Positions 1 through 8,756 are shown, numbered from the stretch's first letter. The stretch: 63,710 nt of DNA from Paenibacillus taichungensis (GCF_013359905.1 NZ_JABMCC010000117.1:1-63710); one strand, 5' to 3'. The notes: generated from the sequence alone by a model not told the origin. A program made the numbers and translations.

Positions 1-198
1 GGTTTAACAAAAAATAAGTACAAAGTAACGTTAACGCTGGGTAGTAAAACGGTATTTTACAATGGTATGTCTTCTACATTAAGTACCGCTCCAAAAGCCA
101 TTAACGGAATTACGTACATTCCTGTACAGGCTATTAAGGGTCTGGGTGCATCTATGAAATTTACTTCAAGCAATAACACATTAAATATTGAAATCTAG
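1..198 (+). CDS. C-terminal end of a copper-amine-oxidase-like stalk-domain protein (partial)
   Basis: The first reading frame is open from the window edge to a TAG at 196-198 and gives 65 residues. The end pattern (a strand-rich stretch, then 'ITYIPVQAIKGLGAS', then a short tail ending in NTLNIEI) is that of the copper amine oxidase N-terminal-like domain, which occurs as a repeated extracellular stalk module in Paenibacillus surface proteins. The domain name refers to homology, not to enzyme activity. The start lies outside the window, so length, signal peptide and partner domains cannot be judged. A hairpin with a T-run follows directly. Confidence 0.7.
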   Translation, partial: GLTKNKYKVTLTLGSKTVFYNGMSSTLSTAPKAINGITYIPVQAIKGLGASMKFTSSNNTLNIEI

Positions 199-207
199 AC
201 TACTCCG

Positions 208-235
208 TGGAGGGCGCTTGCTCTCCATTTTCTTT
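208..235 (+). terminator. Rho-independent terminator
   Basis: TGGAGGGC pairs with GCTCTCCA (one G-T pair) across a four-base loop and is followed by TTTTCTTT. It closes the stalk-domain gene. Confidence 0.7.
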
Positions 236-405
236 GAATTAAGTTAGAAAGGGTGTACCACTTACTGTATTGTTTCTTTAGAATTATCGGATGTTCAAGC
301 TCACTAATACATACCTTGGAGTGAACGAATGTTAACTAAAAAGTAACTGCTAAAACAATGGCTCGTTAACCATCAACTGTATATATTTCTTTTCCGCCAG
401 GAAAC

Positions 406-835
406 ATGAATCTAGATAAAGCAATTATTCTTAAAACAAATAGAACAATTAGCAGTTAAAGGTAGCTTTAAAGATACTAATTATATCTTATATATTGTTT
501 CTGAAATAGAAGGCATCGTACCAGTGTGTGTTGGGCGAAGTAATAACCCTCTCAATCTCTGGAAAGTTCATTTAAAAGGCCTAGCTAGGAGACAAGGCTT
601 GTATAAAGAGTGGCGTACTCTGCTACTTGATGATGCTGGTATATTCAAATATAAAGTTGGCTTATTTATTGTTGCAGATTCCGTTTTATCTCATCTTCCA
701 ATCCCTGGGTTTCCTTGCACCATTGGTTCGGTTGAATATCAGCATATGAGTTTGATATCCGACACTTATCCAAATGGTCTTTTAAATCAATGGTTTAAAT
801 CATCGATCAGCCTGATTCGTGAGAAACCGATTTAA
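406..835 (+). pseudogene. GIY-YIG nuclease-like gene, 5' end broken
   Basis: The frame read from 416 to the TAA at 833-835 encodes 'NYILYIV' followed by 'VPVCVGRSNNPLNLWKVH' and near the end 'SVEYQHMSLISDTYPNG'. This matches the layout of a GIY-YIG domain: the GIY-like strand, the YIG-like strand with the NP..R...H helix, and the late Glu. The Tyr of the second motif is Cys and the expected Arg is Leu, so two catalytic positions appear lost. The only good upstream ATG (406) is in another frame and runs into TAA; the GTG at 524 would omit the domain core. I read it as a frameshifted, decaying gene, or one with a sequencing error. It lies about 20-40 bp before the HNH membrane gene, in the same direction. 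Confidence 0.5.
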
Positions 836-876
836 TAAATTAATAAATATCTTATTTGGAAGGATTGTTTGAACCT

Positions 877-2535
877 GTGGCTAATAAAAATGCAAATCTA
901 AATATTGAAATCGATATTACTGGAACTGACTTTGATCTTAAAGAAGTTGAAAGTTTCTTGTCAAAACAGTTAGAAGAAAGCTTTTCTGATTTAGATTTAC
1001 TGGAGAAAGATAGAGAGAACATATCCGATCCCGATTCTTTAGGGGAAATAATTCTTGATGAAGTTTGGAAACAATTCGGAAATCAAATTGGTCTCGACAT
1101 GACTAATGAGACATTAATTCAAAAATATGATAGAGAGCATTCTGTACAGTATAAGGATATTGCTGACTCAGTTATGCAAGATCAACGATACAAAGATGCC
1201 AATAAAGCAATGAAAGAGCAGCAACTAGCTGGGAATTTAAAGGATGAATACACAGGAAAACACTTTAAACATGGAGAAAAAGCGAATTTAGATCATGTTA
1301 TTCCAAGAAAAGAGTTGTTTGAAAATCAAAGAAGGAAACAAGCTAATTTAGATGTAGCTGACATTGCTAATAAAGGAGAAAATCTAAAACCGACAAACGA
1401 ATCATTAAATAAAAGCAAAGGTGCAAAGAGCAATAAAGAGTATTTAGAAACCCGTGAAACTAGGGAAATGTCACTTATTGAACAAAACGAAAAGACAAAT
1501 AAAAAGGTTGATGAGTCAAATAAGTCAGAAGCTGAAAAACGTTCGCAAAAAGAAGAAAATAATAAACGCTTGAACGATAAACTTGCTGCTGATAGCGATC
1601 GTATGATGAAATCTGATAAAGAAGCAAGGAAAGCAATTAATAAAGATATTCGAATGAATGCAACAAAAGAGGTTGGAAAAAAAGCTGGAAAAGATGCTTT
1701 GAAGACAATGGCTATCTCAGCACTTTTTACATTATTGAAAGAAATCATGAACGGTTTAATCCGTTTCTTCAAAGTGAAATCTAAGTCATTTAATAGATTT
1801 TTAACTGAAATGAGGCAATCGATGAAATCTTTCTTTTCCAAAATTCTAAGTATTTTTCAAACAGGAGCTTCAACATTAATTGGCACAATTATATCTGAAT
1901 TTTTTGGTCCTATAGTAAGTGTTTTCAAGAAATTGGCAAGTTTAATCAAGCAGGGGATCTCTTCTGTGATTGATGCGATTCATTATCTTCGTGATAAAGA
2001 GAATAAGGACAAACCATTTAGTGTAAAGGTTGCACAAGTCGGAAAAATAGTAACAGTCGGAATAGTTGGCGGCAGTGCGATTTTCTTAGGAGAGATCTTT
2101 GAAAAAATCCTGTTAACAATTCCTGGAATGCAAATTGAGTTACCATTGATTGGTTCTCTTGCAAATATGATAGCACTATTTTTCTCAAGTTTAGTTTTTG
2201 GATTAGTTGGTGCAATAGTTTTAAATTTGATCGATAAGTTTATCTCCAAAAAGTTAAAAGAAGAGAATGACCAACGAATCATAGAGAGCAAAAATGAAAT
2301 TATAAATCTTCAACATATGCAACTTTTTGTAGCTGAAAACCATGTACAAATATTGAAAGAAAATGTTATGAGCGGAATTTCAGAGAACCATGCTTTAGCG
2401 AAAGACACAATGCAAACATCGCTTCTTAAGATATTTGGAGATAATAAGGGTAAAGATTCTAAAAACCATGACAATATTAGTAATAATCAGAGTGCTTTAG
2501 TGCAAATGCAAAATGATTTAGAAGATTTACTTTGA
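877..2535 (+). CDS. HNH nuclease-domain protein with C-terminal membrane segments
   Basis: A protein of about 552 residues. I chose GTG 877 because GGAAGGA lies 12 bases upstream; a TTG at 856 is in frame. An HNH-type core is visible as 'NLDHVIPRKEL' (Asp-His near residues 139-140) followed about 30 residues later by 'NLKPTNESLNKSKGAKSNKEYL'. A Lys/Glu-rich region follows, then amphipathic segments and a hydrophobic hairpin (about residues 388-408 and 425-452). The combination suggests a nuclease held at the membrane; this is inference. It is first in an operon: its stop is 11 bases before the next gene. I do not recognise it as a named defence protein. Base composition is visibly A+T-rich compared with genes further right. 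Confidence 0.75.
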   Translation: MANKNANLNIEIDITGTDFDLKEVESFLSKQLEESFSDLDLLEKDRENISDPDSLGEIILDEVWKQFGNQIGLDMTNETLIQKYDREHSVQYKDIADSVMQDQRYKDANKAMKEQQLAGNLKDEYTGKHFKHGEKANLDHVIPRKELFENQRRKQANLDVADIANKGENLKPTNESLNKSKGAKSNKEYLETRETREMSLIEQNEKTNKKVDESNKSEAEKRSQKEENNKRLNDKLAADSDRMMKSDKEARKAINKDIRMNATKEVGKKAGKDALKTMAISALFTLLKEIMNGLIRFFKVKSKSFNRFLTEMRQSMKSFFSKILSIFQTGASTLIGTIISEFFGPIVSVFKKLASLIKQGISSVIDAIHYLRDKENKDKPFSVKVAQVGKIVTVGIVGGSAIFLGEIFEKILLTIPGMQIELPLIGSLANMIALFFSSLVFGLVGAIVLNLIDKFISKKLKEENDQRIIESKNEIINLQHMQLFVAENHVQILKENVMSGISENHALAKDTMQTSLLKIFGDNKGKDSKNHDNISNNQSALVQMQNDLEDLL

Positions 2536-2546
2536 GGTGATGAGGC

Positions 2547-3710
2547 GTGTCGAATATAAAGCATAAAGAGCAAAGTTCAAATAAAGAACTTACAGGAGCC
2601 TTGACTAACAAAACCAATATTTTCAATGAAAAGAAAAATAGATTGAAGGCATTTAGCAAGAGTTTTCCTAATTCAAAAAGTTTGCCCAGTGTCCCGACTT
2701 CGAAAGGGTTATTCGGGTTGTTTGATTATAAGGTAACTGGTAGTGATCTAAATTCGCTTACTGAAAAAATTCAGGATAAAATGATTAAACAGAATCAAAT
2801 TCTTGTTAAAACGATTCAAGAGTTTAACACTATTTATGACACATTTTCCGCATTAGATAAAGAGTATATTCGGGGGATTTTAATTTCACTGAAATCAGCT
2901 GAAGAGGCTAATGCAAAAGCTTTAAAAGGAATAAACGGCGTTAAAGAAAATCAAATAGAGATAACACAAATCATAGAGCAACAAAAACAAGTAATTCAAG
3001 TTCTGAAAAAATTTAAGGAAAAGATCGAGAAGATAGAACATTTAACTGATGTTGATACAATTTTTGGTGAACTTTCGACAATGCAAAGTAACCTTAAAGT
3101 CAATGAGACCAAGATTGAAACTCAAGACCTGAGATTAGTTGATTTGAACGATGAAATGAAATCATTGTTGTCTTCACTGTCAGTTTTTCAAGGAAATTTT
3201 AATTACTTTAAAGAAATTCAAGTTGAAAAATTTCAAACCGTTAAACAGCTCGTTTCAAATCAAAATGAAAATATATCTGAAATCGAATTAATAATTACTG
3301 ATAATAAGACTAACATCGCAGCTCTAAATAAAGAAATTGTTATTCATGGAGAGAAACTTGGTGATTTAAAACAATTAATTCAAAATGATATCCAGATCTT
3401 ATCTGAAAAAGTCACTCGAAACAATTCTGAGCTTGTTGCCAGACTGGTCTCAACTACTAACGAAGTTTCAACCAATAAGTTAAATTTTGAAAATGCTATT
3501 AAGGAACTGAACACTGGAATCGATCAAAAAGCAGAAAGCATGTCTGCATATCTTAAATCTGAATTATCAAAGGCCAAAAACGAAATTGCAGAGCTTAGTC
3601 TCTTCACAAAAAGCTTATCAAAAGTGTTGAAGATTACCCAAGCTATTTCATTTACTAGTATTGCTATACTATGTATTCTAGTACTTTTGATAATAAGTGG
3701 GGTGTTATGA
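2547..3710 (+). CDS. Long coiled-coil protein with C-terminal membrane anchor
   Basis: 387 residues starting at GTG 2547, with GAGGTGATGAGG just upstream. After a polar N-terminus (about 60 residues) the protein is almost entirely heptad-like alpha helix rich in Lys, Glu, Gln, Asn and Leu, with no Cys and no enzymatic motif. The last 22 or so residues ('ISFTSIAILCILVLLIISGVL') form one hydrophobic segment that ends the protein, so it is tail-anchored with the coiled coil in the cytoplasm. That layout fits a sensor, tether or scaffold rather than an enzyme (inference). Its stop overlaps the start of the AAA+ gene, so the two are translationally coupled. No family name can be given. Confidence 0.75.
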   Translation: MSNIKHKEQSSNKELTGALTNKTNIFNEKKNRLKAFSKSFPNSKSLPSVPTSKGLFGLFDYKVTGSDLNSLTEKIQDKMIKQNQILVKTIQEFNTIYDTFSALDKEYIRGILISLKSAEEANAKALKGINGVKENQIEITQIIEQQKQVIQVLKKFKEKIEKIEHLTDVDTIFGELSTMQSNLKVNETKIETQDLRLVDLNDEMKSLLSSLSVFQGNFNYFKEIQVEKFQTVKQLVSNQNENISEIELIITDNKTNIAALNKEIVIHGEKLGDLKQLIQNDIQILSEKVTRNNSELVARLVSTTNEVSTNKLNFENAIKELNTGIDQKAESMSAYLKSELSKAKNEIAELSLFTKSLSKVLKITQAISFTSIAILCILVLLIISGVL

Positions 3711-4825
3711 TGATTTCAGAGAATTATAAGCACCAACTGATTAAAGAAACTAAGCAAGTAGATGTTTTATTAGGACAAACATCTACGTTTGAACAATTAG
3801 TTCGAGAAATAATTTATGAACAAAATGATAAAGCAATTCTAGAACTAATCAAAAACTTAGGCGTCTTAACTAAAATACAATCATTTCCTAACATGGAAAA
3901 AAAGCAAGAACAAATTTTTGAGTTGTTATATAAATATCTTGGAGCATCAAAAATTGATGAGCTCTTTCAGGATTTAAAAGAGTCATCCAATGTTTCATTA
4001 AATGCGTTCCTTAACCAATTAAATGAATTGGTCGGTCTTGAGAATGTGAAACAACAAGTTCGTGATTTGATTGATTATAATCAAATACAACATTTACGTG
4101 TGAAAAACGGATTGAAGAAGTCTAACAAAACTTTGCATATGGCTTTTCTTGGGAATCCTGGTACAGCTAAAACTACAGTAGCTCGTATTTTTGGGAGAAT
4201 GTATAAAGCTATCGGATTACTAAGTAAAGGTCACTTCATTGAAGCGAGCAGGACTGATTTAATTGCTGAGTATCAAGGACAAACAGCAATGAAGGTGAAA
4301 AGGTTAATTAATCGTGCAAAGGGCGGAGTGCTATTTATTGATGAAGCTTATAGTATTACAGAGAATGATCATAGCGATAGTTACGGTAGAGAAAGTCTTA
4401 CTGAGTTAACAAAAGCTCTTGAAGATTATCGCAATGATCTAGTTGTAATCGTAGCTGGATATACCAGTTTGATGGAGAAGTTTTTTGAATCCAACCCAGG
4501 TTTAAAGTCAAGATTCAATACTTTTATTTCATTTAGTGATTATTCACTTGATGAGCTTGTTCGAATATTCATTTATACGTGCAACCAAAATGATTATATT
4601 GTCCAAGAGGAGGCTATGGAAGAAGTCCGTAATGTGTTACAAACTATCATAAATGAAAAAGATGATCAATTTGCAAATGGCCGTCTTGTTCGGAATCTGT
4701 TTGATGATATAACGCTGCATCAATCGAAAAGGCTGTCTAAGTTGACGGAACATATAACTAAAGAATCCTTGATGTTAATTACCAAAGAAGATGTTCCTAA
4801 AAATTATACACTTAAAATTTTTTAA
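3707..4825 (+). CDS. AAA+ ATPase of the CbxX/CfqX (SpoVK) family
   Basis: 372 residues from ATG 3707, which overlaps the TGA of the coiled-coil gene (ATGA); an upstream in-frame ATG at 3671 would overlap it by 40 bases. The family pattern is clear: 'LVGLENVKQQVRDL', Walker A GNPGTAKTT (about residue 149), 'GQTAMKV', Walker B LFIDEAY (about 209), 'VVIVAGY' sensor 1, and the arginine-finger segment NPGLKSRF (about 268). The usual GTGKT has Ala for the second Gly. The family includes Rubisco activase CbbX, sporulation SpoVK and type VII secretion EccA, all hexameric remodellers. An all-helical N-terminal part of about 110 residues may bind the partner. Here it is the third gene of the HNH/coiled-coil operon and probably drives or gates that system. 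Confidence 0.88.
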   Translation: MMISENYKHQLIKETKQVDVLLGQTSTFEQLVREIIYEQNDKAILELIKNLGVLTKIQSFPNMEKKQEQIFELLYKYLGASKIDELFQDLKESSNVSLNAFLNQLNELVGLENVKQQVRDLIDYNQIQHLRVKNGLKKSNKTLHMAFLGNPGTAKTTVARIFGRMYKAIGLLSKGHFIEASRTDLIAEYQGQTAMKVKRLINRAKGGVLFIDEAYSITENDHSDSYGRESLTELTKALEDYRNDLVVIVAGYTSLMEKFFESNPGLKSRFNTFISFSDYSLDELVRIFIYTCNQNDYIVQEEAMEEVRNVLQTIINEKDDQFANGRLVRNLFDDITLHQSKRLSKLTEHITKESLMLITKEDVPKNYTLKIF

Positions 4826-4845
4826 CAGAAGGAGATAGTTCATTC

Positions 4846-5738
4846 ATGTATACAATTAATTTGTTTGAATCTTCTATGCATTCTAATCATCTGAACAACA
4901 ATACATACATAAAGTTTGATTTCGACTTAAGAATCTCAGAAAGCATCCAGTTTATTGACATTCAGATGTCGGATCAAACACACAGACTTCAAAACATCTT
5001 GGATATTCAGGTATCAGCAAAGGTTAACTCTACTTTCCTAAAGAAAGCTGTGGGTCAAGTCCAACCTAATATTCGTGTGTTCAATCAAGGCTCTGGTTAT
5101 AGAGAATGGGATTGGATATTTGACTCAAACGATATCTCTACCATAGAAGGGGTTCGTTCTGGTGACCTGTATTTCACAATTGATGTAAAGGCGATTGTAG
5201 AAGTCATGGAGAACGGAAACAAAATCATTCCGATAACCGGCAACCAACAAATAAAGATATCAGAGTCTGATTGGATTCGGTTCATACATTATTACGGTTA
5301 TTCCACTAAATACGGAGTAAGCCTTCCAGCAGCATTGTTAAACGACACAAGTTGGATTCAAGCCTATGAACAGCTTGATGATGCTCGTGAGCATATGAAA
5401 CGAGGAAAGACCTACGATGCCCTTCGGCAATGTCTCTCAGTAATAGAATCTTATACTGACGTTGGCAATGGAAGAGGGGGACCATACAGCTCGAAAGTCT
5501 GGGAGGGTTCCTAAGTGATATTACGGAGCAGAAAAGAGATGGAATTACTGGATTATTAACCGGAGTATCGACCTACCTAAATAAGGTTGGGCATCATCGC
5601 AACTCAAAATTAAAAGACAACGGAAATCTACCTGCTGTTCCTGTTGACCAGTATGAAGCTGAGCTAATGATAAGCATATCTCATTTGGTAGTAGCTTATT
5701 TAGAACGGTTAAGTGGGGGAAATTCAAATGAAAATTAA
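4846..5738 (+). pseudogene. Unknown protein, frameshifted near its 3' end
   Basis: ATG 4846 has AAGGAGA upstream and opens a 222-residue frame ending at 5514. Directly after the apparent stop, the next frame continues without interruption to TAA 5736-5738 and reads 'LSDITEQKRDGITGLLTGVS' and 'YEAELMISISHLVVAYLERL'. The hinge is at about 5505-5512, where one base lost or gained would join the frames into one protein of about 297 residues. The C-terminal helix pair ending in a His-Leu rich 'HLVVAYLERL' is common in uncharacterised proteins of bacterial immunity loci, but I cannot name the family. Its end overlaps the start of the truncated ATPase by 11 bases, so the two were an operon. Confidence 0.6.
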
Positions 5739-5853
5739 AAAGGTGAAAATCCAAAACTTTAAGAGTTTTTACGGGGAATTCGTCTTAGAACTTAGTGAAG
5801 GAATGAACATCCTAGTTGGCAACAACGAGGCAGGGAAAAGTACCATGATTTAG
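5728..5853 (+). pseudogene. OLD/RecF-type ATPase, truncated inside the P-loop
   Basis: ATG 5728 opens a frame of 41 codons with the N-terminal signature of OLD-family and SMC-like ATPases: 'KKVKIQNFKSFYGEFVLEL', then Walker A GNNEAGKST. It stops at TAG 5851-5853 right after the P-loop, where several hundred further residues (ATPase core and TOPRIM nuclease) would be expected. The sequence after the stop is unrelated, so this is a deletion or recombination joint, not a point mutation. Intact relatives include GajA of the Gabija defence system. What remains cannot act as an ATPase. Confidence 0.75.
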
Positions 5854-5868
5854 CAGAGGAGCGATCAT

Positions 5869-6129
5869 ATGAACAATGGCGATCAGTACGATATTCAAGA
5901 GGATTTATGCTACGCTCACATCGTGAACCGGCATGGTAAGGGAATGACAGCTACGGCAATGGTTCCGCTTGTCCTTGCTAAGCTTCAATCGGCAAACATT
6001 GTAACGAAACGAACACCGAATGCCGCTGCGCTTCACGTTAGCTTCATAAGACGCTTATTGGCAGGAAAGTGTTTGAAGTATCCTGCCAAGTATACCGACA
6101 CAGTCATCGCTCAACTGAAATACGCATAA
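5869..6129 (+). CDS. Small protein of unknown function, 86 aa
   Basis: ATG 5869 has GAGGAGCG at a good distance, and the frame ends at TAA 6127-6129 shortly before a strong terminator, which together support a real gene. The product is basic, predicted mostly helical, without membrane segment or Cys pair; 'IVNRHGKGMTATAMVPLVLAKLQ' and 'HVSFIRRLLAGKCLKYPAKY' are its most regular stretches. I do not recognise it. It begins 16 bases after the truncation joint of the OLD-type ATPase, so it belongs to whatever segment was joined there. Confidence 0.5.
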   Translation: MNNGDQYDIQEDLCYAHIVNRHGKGMTATAMVPLVLAKLQSANIVTKRTPNAAALHVSFIRRLLAGKCLKYPAKYTDTVIAQLKYA

Positions 6130-6134
6130 TGATT

Positions 6135-6177
6135 AAAGCCCTAAGTCTCCAACTGGAGTTACTTGGGGCTTCTTTTC
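6135..6177 (+). terminator. Rho-independent terminator
   Basis: AAGCCCTAAGT..CTCC, loop AACT, GGAG..ACTTGGGGCTT, then TCTTTTC. It ends the 86-residue gene. Confidence 0.8.
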
Positions 6178-6341
6178 GGTTAGCCGCTCGTTGCAAACAT
6201 CACGAAAAACAGCAGTTTTTTGAACAATCCGTATGAAGTCTTATTCTCTTTTCATATGGCAAACCGACAAAATAAACGGTGTGCGAAAATGTTGTTAGAA
6301 AGCAACAGACAATCAGACCAAATGGGACGGAGATATTATAG

Positions 6342-7072
6342 ATGACTGATTCAAATATACCATCAGGTAAAGTTCCTGTTGTAAACGCATGGCTTCATAA
6401 GCTCTGTATGGAACGAGCGAAGTAGTCGCTAAAAGATAACGGCGCGAAAAATCCAAAGGATGATGATGAAGGTCAGACCCACTTCGTGCATGGTGATAAT
6501 GATGAATCAATTAAGATTATCGTCCGTTGGCATGATGAAGATAATGATGAAGAAATCGATGGAGCTACAGTTAATCCATCGAAGAATCTCCCTGCTAAAG
6601 TAAGCCATTTCTTATTGATTCGAACGTATTACACCCAAAAGGGATATGTTCCTGAATTCTGTTACTTTACTTTTATCCCGAGAGCATTAGCTGATAAACA
6701 ACAAGTTGTGTCTTATGTAGAGTTAAAGAAGGATTTCAGTTATGAACTGATCCCGCAGAAGAGGTTTGAAACCTACCCCTACAGTAATCAAAGGTTGCAA
6801 CAGGATACGATAATTGAAATGGAAGATACGGCTAAAGAAGTTGAGTCAGTTATCCGCTACTGTAAAGGAACAGCTTATCAATGAAGCTCGTAGCGGACAA
6901 GGCAAGTTCAAGCGAGACCTGTTGAAGTTGAGCGACAAATGCAGACTATGGAGTATTCGGATGAGCGGTTCCTTATTGGCAGCCTTATTAGACCTTGGAG
7001 TAAGTGTGATCTTTCGGACTAGCGGGTCGATCCGTATAACGGCTTCTTGCCCGACGTCCTCCGACACCTTTC
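6342..7072 (+). pseudogene. HNH restriction-endonuclease-like gene, broken by stops and frameshifts
   Basis: ATG 6342 (GGAG about 12 bases upstream) gives 'MTDSNIPSGKVPVVNAWLHK', hits TAG at codon 28 (6423-6425), and the same frame then continues to 6884 through a domain containing 'SHFLLIRTYYTQKGYVPEFC'. A second frame picks up at about 6846 with 'VKEQLINEARSGQGKFKRDLLKLSDKCRLW', and a third gives 'RFLIGSLIRPWSKCDLSD', a TAG, then 'RVDPYNGFLPD'. The last pieces match the HNH endonuclease pattern (KRDLL....C..C, FLIASHIKPW, RLDPYNG), with the second Cys of the zinc pair as Trp. At least one nonsense codon and two frameshifts show that it is dead. The 158-bp repeat family abuts its 3' end. Confidence 0.65.
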
Positions 7073-7074
7073 AT

Positions 7075-7152
7075 GTCAAGGGACAAGAACTTGTACCGAT
7101 TGCCGGAATGGACAAGAACCTGTTCCTATTCCCGATTAGGGTGTATATCTAA
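7075..7152 (+). repeat. Half copy of the 158-bp structured repeat
   Basis: It matches the right half of the unit at 43539-43697: GGACAAGAACTTGTACCG, then 'GGAATGGACAAGAAC', then a terminal ATTAG...CTAAT motif. The left half, with the terminator hairpin, is absent. It abuts the broken HNH gene. Confidence 0.8.
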
Positions 7153-7834
7153 TCGCCATTTGACAGTTAATTCATTAAGCTAACGGCAGGTTAGTTTAAT
7201 ATCAAGGAGGTGCTTACTAAGTATATTGATATTTATATAACGACACTACAGCCATTTATCGAGATGCAATATATAGGTGAGAGGAATTACCAGTATTAAG
7301 TGGTCATTTGCTTCTGTAGGCTGTAAACCTGACTTGAGTCGGGTGATTTGATCGAGGATGAAGAGTTGGAGGACAACTTGCGCATTTTGGAAATTTTCAG
7401 CCAAAGTAAAAGAACTTGTAGCGAATACCGTGAAACGTTCCACTTTTCATTCTCAACTTAATTCGGGATTTCGTATAAACCAAAAGTAACTTGCGAGCAG
7501 ATTCAACAAAGATGCTACCAATATTGATTGCACTTAAGGATACTTTGTTACAGATCGCCGTGATGTCGTAAAACGCTCAAAATATGATATGGAGAGATGA
7601 TTCAAAACACCTTCAAGAAAATGAGACCACGCCTTATGATATGGGACTATCTTGGAAGTGTTTTCAATTTGGCACGCCAAAGGTACATACTCAATGAGAG
7701 AATTCACGCTAATGATATAAAATAGCTCTTTTCCGATTTTCCTTCTTGAATGATTTGTTATTTAGATGCACATCCTTAGTAGGTATTTTGAAACAATACA
7801 AATGAAAATTAATGAGGCCGAGGAGATGCGTAAG
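7153..7834. other. Gene-free stretch, nothing identified
   Basis: No open frame with a convincing start was found on either strand. Short coding-like pieces occur (for example a frame through about 7380-7480), but I could not assign them. The last 60 bases form the leader of the first SDR gene. Confidence 0.5.
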
Positions 7835-8605
7835 ATGAAATTTGAGAACAAAACCGTTATTGTTACAGGCGGAGGAACTGGGATCGGAAAAACGACAGCG
7901 AAAAGATTTTTTGAAGAAGGAGCCCATGTCATTATTAATGGCCGTCGTGAAGATGTTCTGAAAAAAACTGCTTTAGAGATTGATCCCTCAGGTAAAAAAG
8001 TGTTGCCCGTTGTTGGTGACATCAGTTTGCCGGAAACTTCGAAGAAAATAGTTCAAGTGGCCATTGAGACTTTTGGAGGGATTGATGTGCTGGTAAACAA
8101 CACAGGTAAATTTAACCCGACTCCTTTTTTGGAACATACACCAGAGGATTTACAATCTTATCTGGATACCATAGTTAAAGGGACATTTTACCCTTCTCAA
8201 GCTGTTATTCCCGAAATGAAAAGAAGAGGGGGAGGGGCGATTGTCAATACAGGCTCGATGTGGGCAATTCAAGCGGTAGAAGCTACACCGTCTTCTGCAT
8301 ACTCGGCCGCCATGGCAGGCCGTCACGCTCTCACTCGAAATTTGGCAATTGAATTCGCTAGCGATCACATTCGAGTGAATACTGTAGCACCTGCCGTTGT
8401 AGAGACACCAATATACAACACCTTTATGAGTGAAGAGGAAGTAGCTAAAGTCCTTCCTGGTTTTAATGCATTTCATCCGATCGGACGGAACGGTACCCCG
8501 CGGGATGTAGCAGATGCTATCCTATTTCTTGCCAGTGACTCAGCTTCTTGGATCACAGGTATTATTATGCCATTAGATGGCGGAGTTACGGCTCGTTTGA
8601 GATAA
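7835..8605 (+). CDS. SDR-family protein with Met in place of catalytic Lys (copy 1)
   Basis: 256 residues. ATG 7835 is chosen over 7766 because AGGAG lies 9 bases upstream and the two paralogues start at the same MKFENKTVIVTG. The Rossmann motif TGGGTGIG (residues 11-18), 'NNTG' (usually NNAG), and the catalytic Ser in 'NTGSMWA' are present. The YxxxK motif reads Y156-S-A-A-M160, so the Lys that lowers the Tyr pKa and binds the nicotinamide ribose is Met, and the usual catalytic cycle is doubtful. It may bind NAD(P) or a ligand without normal turnover, or use other chemistry. Paralogues are at 12909 and 25323. No TetR-type operator is visible in front of this copy, unlike the other two. Confidence 0.85.
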   Translation: MKFENKTVIVTGGGTGIGKTTAKRFFEEGAHVIINGRREDVLKKTALEIDPSGKKVLPVVGDISLPETSKKIVQVAIETFGGIDVLVNNTGKFNPTPFLEHTPEDLQSYLDTIVKGTFYPSQAVIPEMKRRGGGAIVNTGSMWAIQAVEATPSSAYSAAMAGRHALTRNLAIEFASDHIRVNTVAPAVVETPIYNTFMSEEEVAKVLPGFNAFHPIGRNGTPRDVADAILFLASDSASWITGIIMPLDGGVTARLR

Positions 8606-8612
8606 GTTTATT

Positions 8613-8645
8613 TGGGGCAATCACACTAAGATTGTTCCTATTTTT
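8613..8645 (+). terminator. Terminator after SDR copy 1
   Basis: GGGGCAATC, loop ACACTAA, GATTGTTCC (G-T pairs), then TATTTTTATAT. The same stem theme follows the other two SDR copies. Confidence 0.6.
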
Positions 8646-8709
8646 ATATTGAGATGAATTAAACAACCTTTAAAAGTGTATTGGTCTCACACTTCATAAG
8701 AAAATAGAC

Positions 8710-8756
8710 TTGACGAAACAGTTGAATTACAATATAATTCAATCAATCAATTGAAT
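8710..8756 (+). promoter_or_regulatory. Promoter with operator palindrome, site 1
   Basis: TTGACG (8710-8715), 17-base spacer, TATAAT (8733-8738). A perfect ATTCAAT-N6-ATTGAAT palindrome (8737-8756) covers the -10 end and start region, so a bound repressor would block RNA polymerase. It precedes the thioredoxin remnant and ArsR-rhodanese gene 1. Confidence 0.85.

Noticed and set aside
524..835. GTG 524 as start of a 103-residue gene
   Set aside because: The coding pattern extends upstream in the same frame to 416 and the start would cut through the GIY-YIG domain; treated as a broken gene.
1326..1841. Open frame of 171 codons on the minus strand
   Set aside because: Opposite to the HNH membrane gene; composition (runs of Phe, Ser, Leu) is that of the complement of Lys/Glu-rich coding DNA, and no ribosome site is present.
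6814..7152. 112-codon frame read as a separate protein
   Set aside because: It changes from HNH-like sequence to out-of-frame sequence and then runs through the 158-bp repeat; it is part of the broken HNH gene.
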